A stretch of DNA of 64,000 bases from Candidatus Scybalocola faecavium (GTDB taxonomy: Bacteria > Bacillota > Clostridia > Lachnospirales > Lachnospiraceae), in assembly GCA_018713145.1 (NCBI GenBank), contig DVFP01000025.1, forward strand, positions 1 through 64,000, given 5' to 3'. Below the pieces are notes generated by a model. That model had not been told where the DNA came from, did no database searches, and worked only from the letters and a program-made list of their open reading frames with translations. This document shows, one piece after another, positions 38,085-46,230 of the stretch; the first letter of the stretch is position 1; each line of letters begins with the position of its first letter. The translations under genes and the position numbers were made by a program.

Positions 38085-38912
38085 TTATTTTTCATATAAG
38101 AAGCGTTCCGGCAGTGTTACATGGAAATCTTTGGCAAGATCCCTGAAATTCTCAGGTGTGATCGTCTGAAGTTTGTCCGGACGCATGGAAAGCATCTTTA
38201 CAAGGATTTCTGCGGACTTTTCAACAGTATGCATGAGACCAAAGGTAAGATCGAAATCTTCACCGGAACAGAACATTCCATGGTGTGCCCAAATAGCCAC
38301 ATCATATTTTTTCATCAGTTCACTGGTGGCTACGGCAATATCTCTTCCCCCCGGGACCATCCAGCCTACGACACCGATACCGTCCGGAAATACGACCGGA
38401 CACTCTGTTGCCATTTCCCACAATTCACGGGTAAATACCTCATCCTTTAAGGGCAATACAAATGTCAGGGCAATGACATTTGTTGTATGGGCATGATAGA
38501 TCACTCTGTGTTTTCCGCCGGAAGCGATCATCTTTACCTCATGATTCATCAAGTGGGAAGGCAGCTCGCTTGTCGGTCTGCCGCCATTGACAAGGCCCCA
38601 GCAGATCCGGTAATTTTCGCCCTTGTCATCCAGTTGGATAATAGCTGTCGTATCTTCCGGATCCAGGATCACATTGCGGAAATACTTGCCGCTGCCGGTA
38701 ACAAGAAAATATTCTCCGGCCAGCTTTGGAACCGATGTGCCGATCGGCTTCCATTCCCCATCGGTCTTTAACTCTTCCCGTACAGACTCGATTTCTTCTT
38801 TTTTGATGCGGTAGGACAGATTTCCGCCGTTTCTTTCATGCCATCCCTGCTCCCATCCATCGTTAGCCATACGAACAAAACCCTTTACAAATTCCGCCTC
38901 TAATACCTTCAT
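38085..38912 (-). CDS. rhaD: Rhamnulose-1-phosphate aldolase
   Basis: RhaD splits L-rhamnulose 1-phosphate into dihydroxyacetone phosphate and L-lactaldehyde. The 275-residue protein aligns with the E. coli enzyme as I recall it: HERNGGNLSYR, FLVTGSGKYFRNV, CWGLVNGGRPTSELPSH, with zinc ligands His140, His142 and His211 and catalytic Glu116. AAGGAG lies 7 bases before ATG 38912. No rhaA or rhaB is adjacent, but fucO at 18.8 kb can reduce the lactaldehyde formed. It stands alone, with a TATAAT box at 39016-39021. Confidence 0.93.
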   Translation of the reverse strand: MKVLEAEFVKGFVRMANDGWEQGWHERNGGNLSYRIKKEEIESVREELKTDGEWKPIGTSVPKLAGEYFLVTGSGKYFRNVILDPEDTTAIIQLDDKGENYRICWGLVNGGRPTSELPSHLMNHEVKMIASGGKHRVIYHAHTTNVIALTFVLPLKDEVFTRELWEMATECPVVFPDGIGVVGWMVPGGRDIAVATSELMKKYDVAIWAHHGMFCSGEDFDLTFGLMHTVEKSAEILVKMLSMRPDKLQTITPENFRDLAKDFHVTLPERFLYEK

Positions 38913-39135
38913 ACTAAAACTCCTTACTCGTGAATTTTTCCATAATTTCAAGCCCGCCTCTCCCTGTTCGGAAAAGTGTACTGCCTGAAATTTGAAATTT
39001 TTACTTGTTGTTATTATTATATCAGCTCTATCACAAAAAGAAAGAACATGATTCGCCAAAAAAAACGTCCTTATTTGCACAACATAGTTTTCCAGCCGTC
39101 TTATTTTGATTTTACCGGAATCTTTCTATCCTTTC

Positions 39136-40677
39136 TTACCCCAAGTCTTTTCCCAATCCCTGGTCAATGATATAGCTGCCTTTATTTTTCTGCTTTACCT
39201 GATACAGTGCTCTATCTGCCCTTTTATACAGGTTTTCATAGCTGTCCTGCGCCCACACCGCCGCGCCAACGCTAATACTGACACAAATCCGGTCCTTTCC
39301 CCAAGCGACCTCCGGCACCCCATGGACCAGCTTAACCAGCTTCTTTTCCACGGCCGGCATGTTCTGTCTCAGGGAAAAAATCACCATAAATTCATCTCCG
39401 CCGATCCTGCCGATGCCATCGCCTTCCCGAAACCTGTCCTGAAGCATCCCGGCAATCGCCTGAAGCACCTTGTCCCCGCATGGATGGCCATAAGTGTCAT
39501 TAACATGTTTAAAATTGTCCACATCAATAATGAGCATGACCAACATATCTTTAGGCCCGATCTTTTTAACCCGTGTTCTCATATATCCTTCCATGGCGCC
39601 GCGGTTTAAAAGGCCGGTAAGGGCATCGGTTTTCCCCCAGTTTTCCAGCTGGATCACCTCTTTTTTATGCCGGTTAATGTCCGTCAAATATCCGAGACCG
39701 GTTTTTATTTGGCCATCTGAGTCTCTCAGGAAAACAAATTGGAGCAAAAACCAGGTACAAAAACCATTTTTATCATTTAGAGAAACTTCTGTTTCCACCT
39801 GTCCTTTTCCCGCCGCCGCATAACTGAGCTGTTGTTTTAGCTGCTTTTTCGTTTCCTCAGATAGCACGGTTGTTGTCTCAAACCACTGACTAAAGGCTGT
39901 GATGTGGGAAGGCAGGTCAAAGGTCTGACTCCATTTATCGGAAAAATCCACAATATCTTGTTCTACGTTCCAATCAAAAATAATATTATTAGTCTGGCTC
40001 AATATATATTTATATTTTTTCAGGTTCAGATCAAGTTTTTCTTTTTCCTCGATCAACCGGTTATTGATGCGTAGGATCTCCTGCTGATTTAAAATATCCG
40101 TCACCGTATAACGAAACCGGGAATAGCAAATGAGCAAGGCAACAAACATTGCCAAAATACAATTCCACAGATAGGAAAAATCATAAGCTTCCATAGTCCA
40201 TAAATGGAACAGTGCGGTAAATCCCGCAAAATTAATCAAAGAATACAAAAGATCCATGTGGATGCACACGGCACATCCTAATAAACCGGTTACAAATATC
40301 GCATTACCTGCAGTTCCTTTATAAATATCATAACTGTTTAAAACCGTACACCACAACAGCCAAAAGACCATGGCCCCGCTTTGGATCAATCGCAATACGG
40401 ATGTTTTCTTTTTTAAGATCGGCCCTATGACCAGATAAATACCGCAGCCGCCAAGCATGATACAGTATAAAACAAAATAGATCCGGTTATTTACTGTGCC
40501 AAGGCCGGATCTGGACCAAAATATGACCCGGAAAATGTTAAATATCTGTATCGCCATTGTCAACACTACAAGAATCATAAGGATTTTGTGATTCGATATA
40601 ACAACCCGATTCCAATATTCTTTTCTCACATTTTTAGGCGGGATAAGTATATCTTTAATGAGATAAAATTGTTTCAT
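39136..40677 (-). CDS. Membrane diguanylate cyclase with PAS-like domain
   Basis: A 513-residue protein that should make cyclic di-GMP. Five or six membrane helices occupy residues 30-205, a short coiled coil follows (EILRINNRLIEEKEKLDLNL), then a PAS-like fold (about 220-340) and a C-terminal GGDEF domain with the intact RIGGDEFMVIF active site and an upstream KTDALTGLLNRG start. No RxxD inhibitory site was clear. Preceded by GGGGTGA. Single gene; suggests the organism uses c-di-GMP signalling. Confidence 0.92.
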   Translation of the reverse strand: MKQFYLIKDILIPPKNVRKEYWNRVVISNHKILMILVVLTMAIQIFNIFRVIFWSRSGLGTVNNRIYFVLYCIMLGGCGIYLVIGPILKKKTSVLRLIQSGAMVFWLLWCTVLNSYDIYKGTAGNAIFVTGLLGCAVCIHMDLLYSLINFAGFTALFHLWTMEAYDFSYLWNCILAMFVALLICYSRFRYTVTDILNQQEILRINNRLIEEKEKLDLNLKKYKYILSQTNNIIFDWNVEQDIVDFSDKWSQTFDLPSHITAFSQWFETTTVLSEETKKQLKQQLSYAAAGKGQVETEVSLNDKNGFCTWFLLQFVFLRDSDGQIKTGLGYLTDINRHKKEVIQLENWGKTDALTGLLNRGAMEGYMRTRVKKIGPKDMLVMLIIDVDNFKHVNDTYGHPCGDKVLQAIAGMLQDRFREGDGIGRIGGDEFMVIFSLRQNMPAVEKKLVKLVHGVPEVAWGKDRICVSISVGAAVWAQDSYENLYKRADRALYQVKQKNKGSYIIDQGLGKDLG

Positions 40678-40816
40678 TTTTCATCACCCCTGACCTGAGA
40701 ACGGTTTCGCCCCATCCGGCAGAAAAAGTCTTGCCTTTGTTTTGCAATGTGATTGTTGTATTCTATCTTTTTATATCATATTTGCCAAAAAATAACAAGA
40801 ATTTTATTGTATTTTT

Positions 40817-40855
40817 TTGTAAAATATACAATTTCTATGACAATATGGCCATATT
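40817..40855 (+). promoter_or_regulatory. Candidate operators of the GntR gene
   Basis: TTGTA-N5-TACAA (40817-40831) resembles FCD-type GntR sites. A 14-bp palindrome AATATGGCCATATT (40842-40855) lies 14 bp further down, about where a -35 box would be for the TATACT at about 40870. Both could allow autoregulation. Confidence 0.45.
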
Positions 40856-40950
40856 CTTATGTTTTATGGTATACTAGCTTTAACCTAAAAACGTTTCCGG
40901 CTGTCAGCCGGACGAACCCTAGTGTTTGAAAGGAATATGTCATTTTCTCC

Positions 40951-41649
40951 ATGGAACAAAATATAAACAAAGAAGAACAGATGAATCTATTAAAAGATAA
41001 CGGTGACAGCAAGCAGCAAATGGCTTACCGACAGATCAAAGAAGATATTTTAAATAATGTTTACCCGGAGGGAACGATTTTAGTGGAACGGCGTCTGTGT
41101 GATATTTATAAAATGAGCCGGTCTCCTATCCGCAATGCGCTCTGGCAGCTGACATACGAAGGTCTGCTTACATATGTTCCCGGGAAAGGCGCTGCTGTTG
41201 CAGGATTTACCATTGAAGATATTCTTGAAGTGTACGATCTGATCGAGATCCTCCAGCTTTATGCCATCCGCGTTGTATTAAACCGTTCCTCCGATTATAC
41301 GGCCGACGGCCTTGGACGATGCCTGAATGGTATGGAAGAATGCCTAAAATCCGGGGATATTCCCGGTGCCAGCCGATGGGACGGAAAATTTCATGAATTT
41401 ATCATACAGGCCAGTGCCAACCGGCGGCTGAAAAATATCTACAGCCCCCTGGCTCTCCAAAGCCGCCGTTTTATTGCTATTACTTTAGATGATGAAGCAC
41501 TGGCCCGCCGATCCTTTGGTGAACATGAGACGATCCTACGGGCAGTGGAAAAGAAAAATGAAGCCATGGCTTTAGAAGGGATCCGCACCCATTACAAAAA
41601 TATTAAGCAATACTACATAAATAAGCTTCTTGAACAGGTAAATCTGTAG
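40951..41649 (+). CDS. GntR-family regulator, FCD subfamily
   Basis: A 232-residue regulator with a winged helix-turn-helix (AYRQIKEDILNNVYPEGTILVERRLCDIYKMS, RSPIRNALWQL) and an all-helical FCD sensor domain containing HEFI and HETILRAVEKKNEAMA, whose His residues usually bind a metal and an organic acid. The start is uncertain: AAAGGA lies 16 bases from ATG 40951, nearer to an out-of-frame ATG at 40937 that opens a 9-codon uORF; ATG 40981 is an alternative. Converges on the phosphoesterase gene. Confidence 0.88.
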   Translation: MEQNINKEEQMNLLKDNGDSKQQMAYRQIKEDILNNVYPEGTILVERRLCDIYKMSRSPIRNALWQLTYEGLLTYVPGKGAAVAGFTIEDILEVYDLIEILQLYAIRVVLNRSSDYTADGLGRCLNGMEECLKSGDIPGASRWDGKFHEFIIQASANRRLKNIYSPLALQSRRFIAITLDDEALARRSFGEHETILRAVEKKNEAMALEGIRTHYKNIKQYYINKLLEQVNL

Positions 41650-41661
41650 TTTTTCATCCCA

Positions 41662-42885
41662 TCAGTCCGGGGACGCCAAGTCTTCGGACTGTTCAGGATG
41701 AAATTCTACGGTTATGGTGCAGATTTCAGAACGTGTTCCCACGCGCATATTAGGACCGAAAAGTCCCACGCCGGATGTGACAATACTGTGCATTTGTTCT
41801 TTTTGCAAATATCCGCAGGGGTTTTCCCACAAAAACTTCATCAGGATATTTGCCGGAAACATTTGACCATCATGGGTATGTCCTGCCAGATCCAGATCCA
41901 CGCCCGCCCCGGCTAATTCCTCCAGCTCTCTTGGCTCATGGTCAATAACGATCACCGGTTTATCTTTATCTATGTTCCGGGTGATCTCCCCGGGTGTCAT
42001 GCGTTCCTGGATTCCTCTGCCAGGGCGCTCCTTGTCTGCCCGTCCAAACAGATAAAAGCTGTCTCCGATCAAAACACCTTCATCCTGAAGAAGGGTAATC
42101 CCACTGTCCTTTAAAAACTCATCCATCCTGGGATCACTTTGCTTTTTTTTATCACTGGCAAATGTAAAGCCTGCCAAAATCGGCTCCGCCACATCATGAT
42201 TTCCATAGCAGGCATAAACTCCGTAGGTACTGCGGATACGATTTAAAATTTCTGTCAGTCTCCGGGGATCATCCAAAGCATCAAAGTTATTATCAAAAAT
42301 ATCACCGGCGATCACTACCAGATCCGGATCCTGTCCGTTGATCTTCTCCACCATCTGCTCCATTTGAGCACAGCCGATATTATAGCCCAGATGCAGGTCA
42401 GCGACTAAAACAATTTTAAGCTTGTCCAAACTCCCCCCATCTTTATGAATGACAACAGAATAAGGCGTGACCCTTATGATTTTTGCGTTTACAACACCAT
42501 AAATACTGATAAGCAGGATCACACACAGACACAAAAATCCTCCCCGGGCAAGAGCTTCCCGGCGCTTCACCAATCCCCGGCCCTCCCCCTTTATCCTCCG
42601 GATGATGATCCGGATCAGATCCGCCCCAAGCACCACTAAAATAACATAGGCAAAAACCCCAAACCAAATGTTGGCTGCCTGATTAATGAAACGGCCTATC
42701 CCCCACGGGCCTGCAAAAAAGCCTATGGGAATGGACAGGGCTAAAAGTCCGAAAACAAGAATCACTGCCCCGCGGCAGACTTTACGTTTAAATATATCGT
42801 GACAGGCGCCAAGCCATAAGACCAGCCACCGCCCGGTATAAATACACGCTAAAATATAAAAAGGTGCCAGATAGATCGCAAGCAT
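41662..42885 (-). CDS. Membrane-bound metallophosphoesterase, YkuE-like
   Basis: A 407-residue protein with about four N-terminal membrane helices (to about residue 140) and a calcineurin-like phosphoesterase domain with all motifs: VADLHLG, GDIFDNN, YGNHD, DHEP and GHTHDGQ. The domain is likely outside the membrane. Members act on phospholipid head groups or phosphodiesters; exact substrate unknown. Starts 6 bp after the DUF975 gene stop, indicating an operon. Confidence 0.92.
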   Translation of the reverse strand: MLAIYLAPFYILACIYTGRWLVLWLGACHDIFKRKVCRGAVILVFGLLALSIPIGFFAGPWGIGRFINQAANIWFGVFAYVILVVLGADLIRIIIRRIKGEGRGLVKRREALARGGFLCLCVILLISIYGVVNAKIIRVTPYSVVIHKDGGSLDKLKIVLVADLHLGYNIGCAQMEQMVEKINGQDPDLVVIAGDIFDNNFDALDDPRRLTEILNRIRSTYGVYACYGNHDVAEPILAGFTFASDKKKQSDPRMDEFLKDSGITLLQDEGVLIGDSFYLFGRADKERPGRGIQERMTPGEITRNIDKDKPVIVIDHEPRELEELAGAGVDLDLAGHTHDGQMFPANILMKFLWENPCGYLQKEQMHSIVTSGVGLFGPNMRVGTRSEICTITVEFHPEQSEDLASPD

Positions 42886-42891
42886 CCTTTA

Positions 42892-44739
42892 TCATCCTTT
42901 CATAATTTTTTCCATAGTACAACAAATTTTTGGCAGCGGTGCTAATGCCGTAGGTTCAGGGGAAGTCACCCCTTTTCCTGTGTTAGGTACTGCCGAAGAA
43001 AAAGCCAGGTCGGAAAGAAATAAAAACAGTAAAGCCAGACAGACCGGCAGCAATATTTTTCCGGTGATCCGGCGCAGCATACTGTCCAGTACCGGCGCCA
43101 CCACATAAACAATGATCATTCCGCCTATTCCAAAAATCAAAAGACCTTCGGCGCAGATCCTTCCATGGAGATTGAGAAAATATCCCGTATAATCCCACCA
43201 GCGCTTTCCCCCGGTCGCTGCCTCCAACACCCATGAGGTTATGTATTCCACAAAACCGCACAGAATGATAATTGACAAAAACTCTCTTACCGGATGGCTG
43301 CGCAGGCGCTTCAGCAAGATCAGGATTAATACGCCTCCGCTGCCGTATATAGGCAGCCACGGGCCGTGAAGCACTCCCCGGTTGACAAACTCTCCATGAT
43401 TGACCATATGGAGACAAACTTCCCAAAGCCAGCCAAAACCGGAAAAAATAAAGAACATAAGCACAAGGGTCAGCAGGGAATAATTTCTCATATAGCGAAG
43501 CGGCTCGATCCGGATAAACTTTCTTTCAGCCATAGGAAATAATCGCGAAGGGTAGACCAGGCCCTGTGCCGCCTCCTTTAAGGAAGCGATTTTCAAAAGC
43601 CTGGCCTGACCTTCTTCGTAGGCCCGCTCCCGCTTTGTATAGGTTAAAAGGACACCGAACCATTTCATAAGGAACCCTCTAAATCCGGTAAGTTCTTCCA
43701 AAGTTTCCACAGGCTCCTTTAAAGTCTCCCAAACATCCGAATAGGCGGCCTCAAGCACCTTGGCATTTGCCGGGGCATATAAATACCGGTCATTGAGCTT
43801 ACCGGCATTTTCAATGTCCTGTTCCTTTGCCAGCGCCCGAAGCTGCACATAATATTCACAAAATGACGCAACCTTATAGGGGCTGGTAAATAAAATGTCT
43901 GAAAGCCCCACTGTAAACAGGCCGAGAAGATCCCATCCCAAAAAAGTCAGTTCAAACACGAAACACTGCCACTTATGGCCCTTCATCATTTTTCTTGAAA
44001 GGGTAATCGCTTCCAGTGTGCCTATATCCGGATTTTCCGCAAGAATATAGGGGACAAGATAATAGGAATAAAATTTGATAAAAATGCCTACGATCGTCAA
44101 TGTCCACAAAATTTCAAACACACTGACAACGCACATGGTCCAGCATGTTTTCAGCCACCGTTTTACCCCCAGCAAAAATAAAAAGCGGCGGATCGGTAAT
44201 CTTTCATAACAGCGGCCTTCCAAAAACATGCGTCTGGAAATAACAATATACATATTCTGCAGAAAAAACCACAGCATCAGGGGCATAAGGAAACTGAGCA
44301 CAATAAAAATATTCATTGTCAGATCCGCAGAACCAAGCATGGAATTTACCGCAGCAATAAGAGTGACAAAAATAGATCCTGAAGTCACATCATTAATAAG
44401 TCCCGCCAGCACTCCCCGTGACCGTCCAAATGAAGGGTGTCCGTCCATGGACTGGTCAATCGCCTGCTGGCGCAGCTTTAAAGACAGCTCCCTGCCCTGA
44501 CTCACATCGCCTGAAAGAGCCTTATAAATAACATCCGATAAACCCTGATGAACAACAAGGCCCCCGATATTCACCGTATAGGAATCATTAAACGGGTTTT
44601 GGTTAATACCAAGACGGCTGATGGATATAGAAAACTCACTGCCAAGATATGCGCTGATCAGACATACTGCCACAAAAATAAAGTAATGTTTTTTCAGACA
44701 GGCCAGTGCCCGCCGTTTCATCTCCCTGCGTGTTGCCAT
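42892..44739 (-). CDS. DUF975-CmpB fusion membrane protein
   Basis: A 615-residue polytopic protein. The first 330 residues match DUF975 (start MATRREMKRRALACLKKHY, about six membrane helices), followed by a charged cytosolic linker. The last 200 residues match the putative ABC-transporter type IV/CmpB family: GFGWLWEVCLHMV, NRGVLHGPWLPIYGSGG, and GKRWWDYTGYFLNLHGRICAEG. The two families are usually separate proteins; fusion suggests they act together, perhaps in envelope lipid or signal handling. GAGGG precedes the ATG. Followed by a metallophosphoesterase. Confidence 0.85.
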   Translation of the reverse strand: MATRREMKRRALACLKKHYFIFVAVCLISAYLGSEFSISISRLGINQNPFNDSYTVNIGGLVVHQGLSDVIYKALSGDVSQGRELSLKLRQQAIDQSMDGHPSFGRSRGVLAGLINDVTSGSIFVTLIAAVNSMLGSADLTMNIFIVLSFLMPLMLWFFLQNMYIVISRRMFLEGRCYERLPIRRFLFLLGVKRWLKTCWTMCVVSVFEILWTLTIVGIFIKFYSYYLVPYILAENPDIGTLEAITLSRKMMKGHKWQCFVFELTFLGWDLLGLFTVGLSDILFTSPYKVASFCEYYVQLRALAKEQDIENAGKLNDRYLYAPANAKVLEAAYSDVWETLKEPVETLEELTGFRGFLMKWFGVLLTYTKRERAYEEGQARLLKIASLKEAAQGLVYPSRLFPMAERKFIRIEPLRYMRNYSLLTLVLMFFIFSGFGWLWEVCLHMVNHGEFVNRGVLHGPWLPIYGSGGVLILILLKRLRSHPVREFLSIIILCGFVEYITSWVLEAATGGKRWWDYTGYFLNLHGRICAEGLLIFGIGGMIIVYVVAPVLDSMLRRITGKILLPVCLALLFLFLSDLAFSSAVPNTGKGVTSPEPTALAPLPKICCTMEKIMKG

Positions 44740-44951
44740 AATCCCTCATTCCTCTTTCGACAAAAAATTTGCTAAAGCTATCATACCATGAAGTTTTTTT
44801 CAGTCAATACAGAACAAAAAATCTTAAATAAAAATTAGAATAATCTAAAAAAATTATTAAAAACTTTCTCACATTTCCTGTCGTTGCCTCAAAGATACCT
44901 GCCTGCTGTTGAAAAAGTGCCTGTCCGGCAGACATTTTCCCAATATGCAGT

Positions 44952-44990
44952 AAAAAATACCGGGGCAGATCAATCCCCGGTATTTTTTGT
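44952..44990 (-). terminator. Terminator of the molybdoenzyme operon
   Basis: Perfect 14-bp arms AAAAAATACCGGGG and CCCCGGTATTTTTT with a 9-base loop, just past the TorD-like gene stop. Confidence 0.85.
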
Positions 44991-44995
44991 ATAAC

Positions 44996-45613
44996 TTATA
45001 TCACATTTAAATAGTGTTGTTCCAAGGTCATAAAACCCCGGGTCAGCCATCCAAGACCTTTATAAAAATCACTGCGGGCCAGGCGGATCACTTCTCCGGA
45101 AAAAAACGGGACCCAGTTGTTTAAATGCTGTGAAAAAAACTGTTTTTCCTCTGCCGCCTTACTATTGGCGCACAAATACGCCATGTACTCCATTTCCAGT
45201 CCCACATGATCCGGCGGCACATGGTACATGTCCCGGCGGATTTCCAGACCGTCCGCCTTATATCGTGCATCTGCCCCTGCCGCAGCTTCCTGCATGACTA
45301 AATGTTTTGAGTTTAAGTAAACAGACTCATAGGGAAAGGCCGCCTCTCCCGCGGCCACTCCCGCAGCAAGAAAAGTTCCCGCGTAATCTGCTGCCAGCTC
45401 ATCCAGCAAAGCATCGCTGATCGGATGGTATTGGAAAAAATCACTGAGGATTTTATAGCCCTGAGCCATATCCTCATTTCCGCAATGTTGAGGAAAAACT
45501 GCTTTTTCCAGATTTTTAAAGCATACGTCATCAACCTCAAACATATAAAGCCGGCTTAAAAAACGATACATGTTTTCTCTGGCAGTTTGTAACTTTTTCA
45601 TCTTCTCATCCAT
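44996..45613 (-). CDS. TorD/DmsD-like molybdoenzyme chaperone
   Basis: A 205-residue all-helical protein with the TorD family signature VPPDHVGLEMEYMAYL (a PDH...ExEYM pattern) at about 128-143. Such chaperones bind the apo-catalytic subunit until the molybdenum cofactor is inserted and, in exported enzymes, guard the Tat signal. Here the catalytic subunit has no Tat signal, so cofactor loading is the likely role. The start overlaps the ferredoxin-like gene by 8 bp. Confidence 0.9.
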   Translation of the reverse strand: MDEKMKKLQTARENMYRFLSRLYMFEVDDVCFKNLEKAVFPQHCGNEDMAQGYKILSDFFQYHPISDALLDELAADYAGTFLAAGVAAGEAAFPYESVYLNSKHLVMQEAAAGADARYKADGLEIRRDMYHVPPDHVGLEMEYMAYLCANSKAAEEKQFFSQHLNNWVPFFSGEVIRLARSDFYKGLGWLTRGFMTLEQHYLNVI

Positions 45614-46229
45614 TGGAACCGGCCTCCTTTACTTTTTTATTTTTCATCGGCAGATCATCCTGCCATGTTCCGTGTCTTAAAATAAACCGTCCGGATGGCT
45701 TATTTCCAAAATCCTTTAATGAAAAAATATATTTTTCCCCAGCTTCTTTTAACACTCTGGACACAGTGCTGTTTTCATCATTTAAATCACCATACAGTAT
45801 GGCATTGCCCGAACAGTTAGCTACACATACAGGGATAAGGCCGCCACCTCTGCGTTCACTGCAAAGATCACACTTATCTGCCGTTCTCAGCTCTTTATTA
45901 AAAATAATTGCATCGTAGGGACAGGCTTTTTTACACCGCTGGCAGCCGATACAAACTTTGGGATCGATACGGATCACCCCATCGGTTTCCTCTTTATAGC
46001 AGGCTCCCGAAGGGCACACATCCACACAGGAAGGATGCTCGCACTGCTGGCACATTACAGGCATAAAATACATTTCCAGGTCCGGAAAAGTACCTGAAGG
46101 CCCAATGGTATACAGTGTACTTCTGGACGGTCCCAGATCAATATGGTGCTCAGTCTTACAGGCTACCTGGCAGCCGCCTCTGCAGCCAATACATCGGTCA
46201 ATATCAATTACTATAGCATACTGTTTCAT
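45606..46229 (-). CDS. Four-cluster ferredoxin subunit, DmsB/HycB type
   Basis: A 207-residue electron-transfer subunit with 16 cysteines in four groups (CIGCRGGCQVAC, CQQCEHPSCVDVC, CIGCQRCKKAC, CDLC plus two later Cys), enough for four [4Fe-4S] clusters as in DmsB. It passes electrons between an unknown donor and the molybdopterin subunit. No signal peptide. ATG 46229 is chosen for KQYAIVIDIDRC and the preceding GGGAGG. It lies one base after the catalytic subunit stop. Confidence 0.95.
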   Translation of the reverse strand: MKQYAIVIDIDRCIGCRGGCQVACKTEHHIDLGPSRSTLYTIGPSGTFPDLEMYFMPVMCQQCEHPSCVDVCPSGACYKEETDGVIRIDPKVCIGCQRCKKACPYDAIIFNKELRTADKCDLCSERRGGGLIPVCVANCSGNAILYGDLNDENSTVSRVLKEAGEKYIFSLKDFGNKPSGRFILRHGTWQDDLPMKNKKVKEAGSNG

Positions 46230-46230
46230 A

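Noticed and set aside
40937-40966. Nine-codon ORF as a separate gene
   Set aside because: Too short and only 2 bases from the ribosome site; kept as a finding about regulation, not as a gene.
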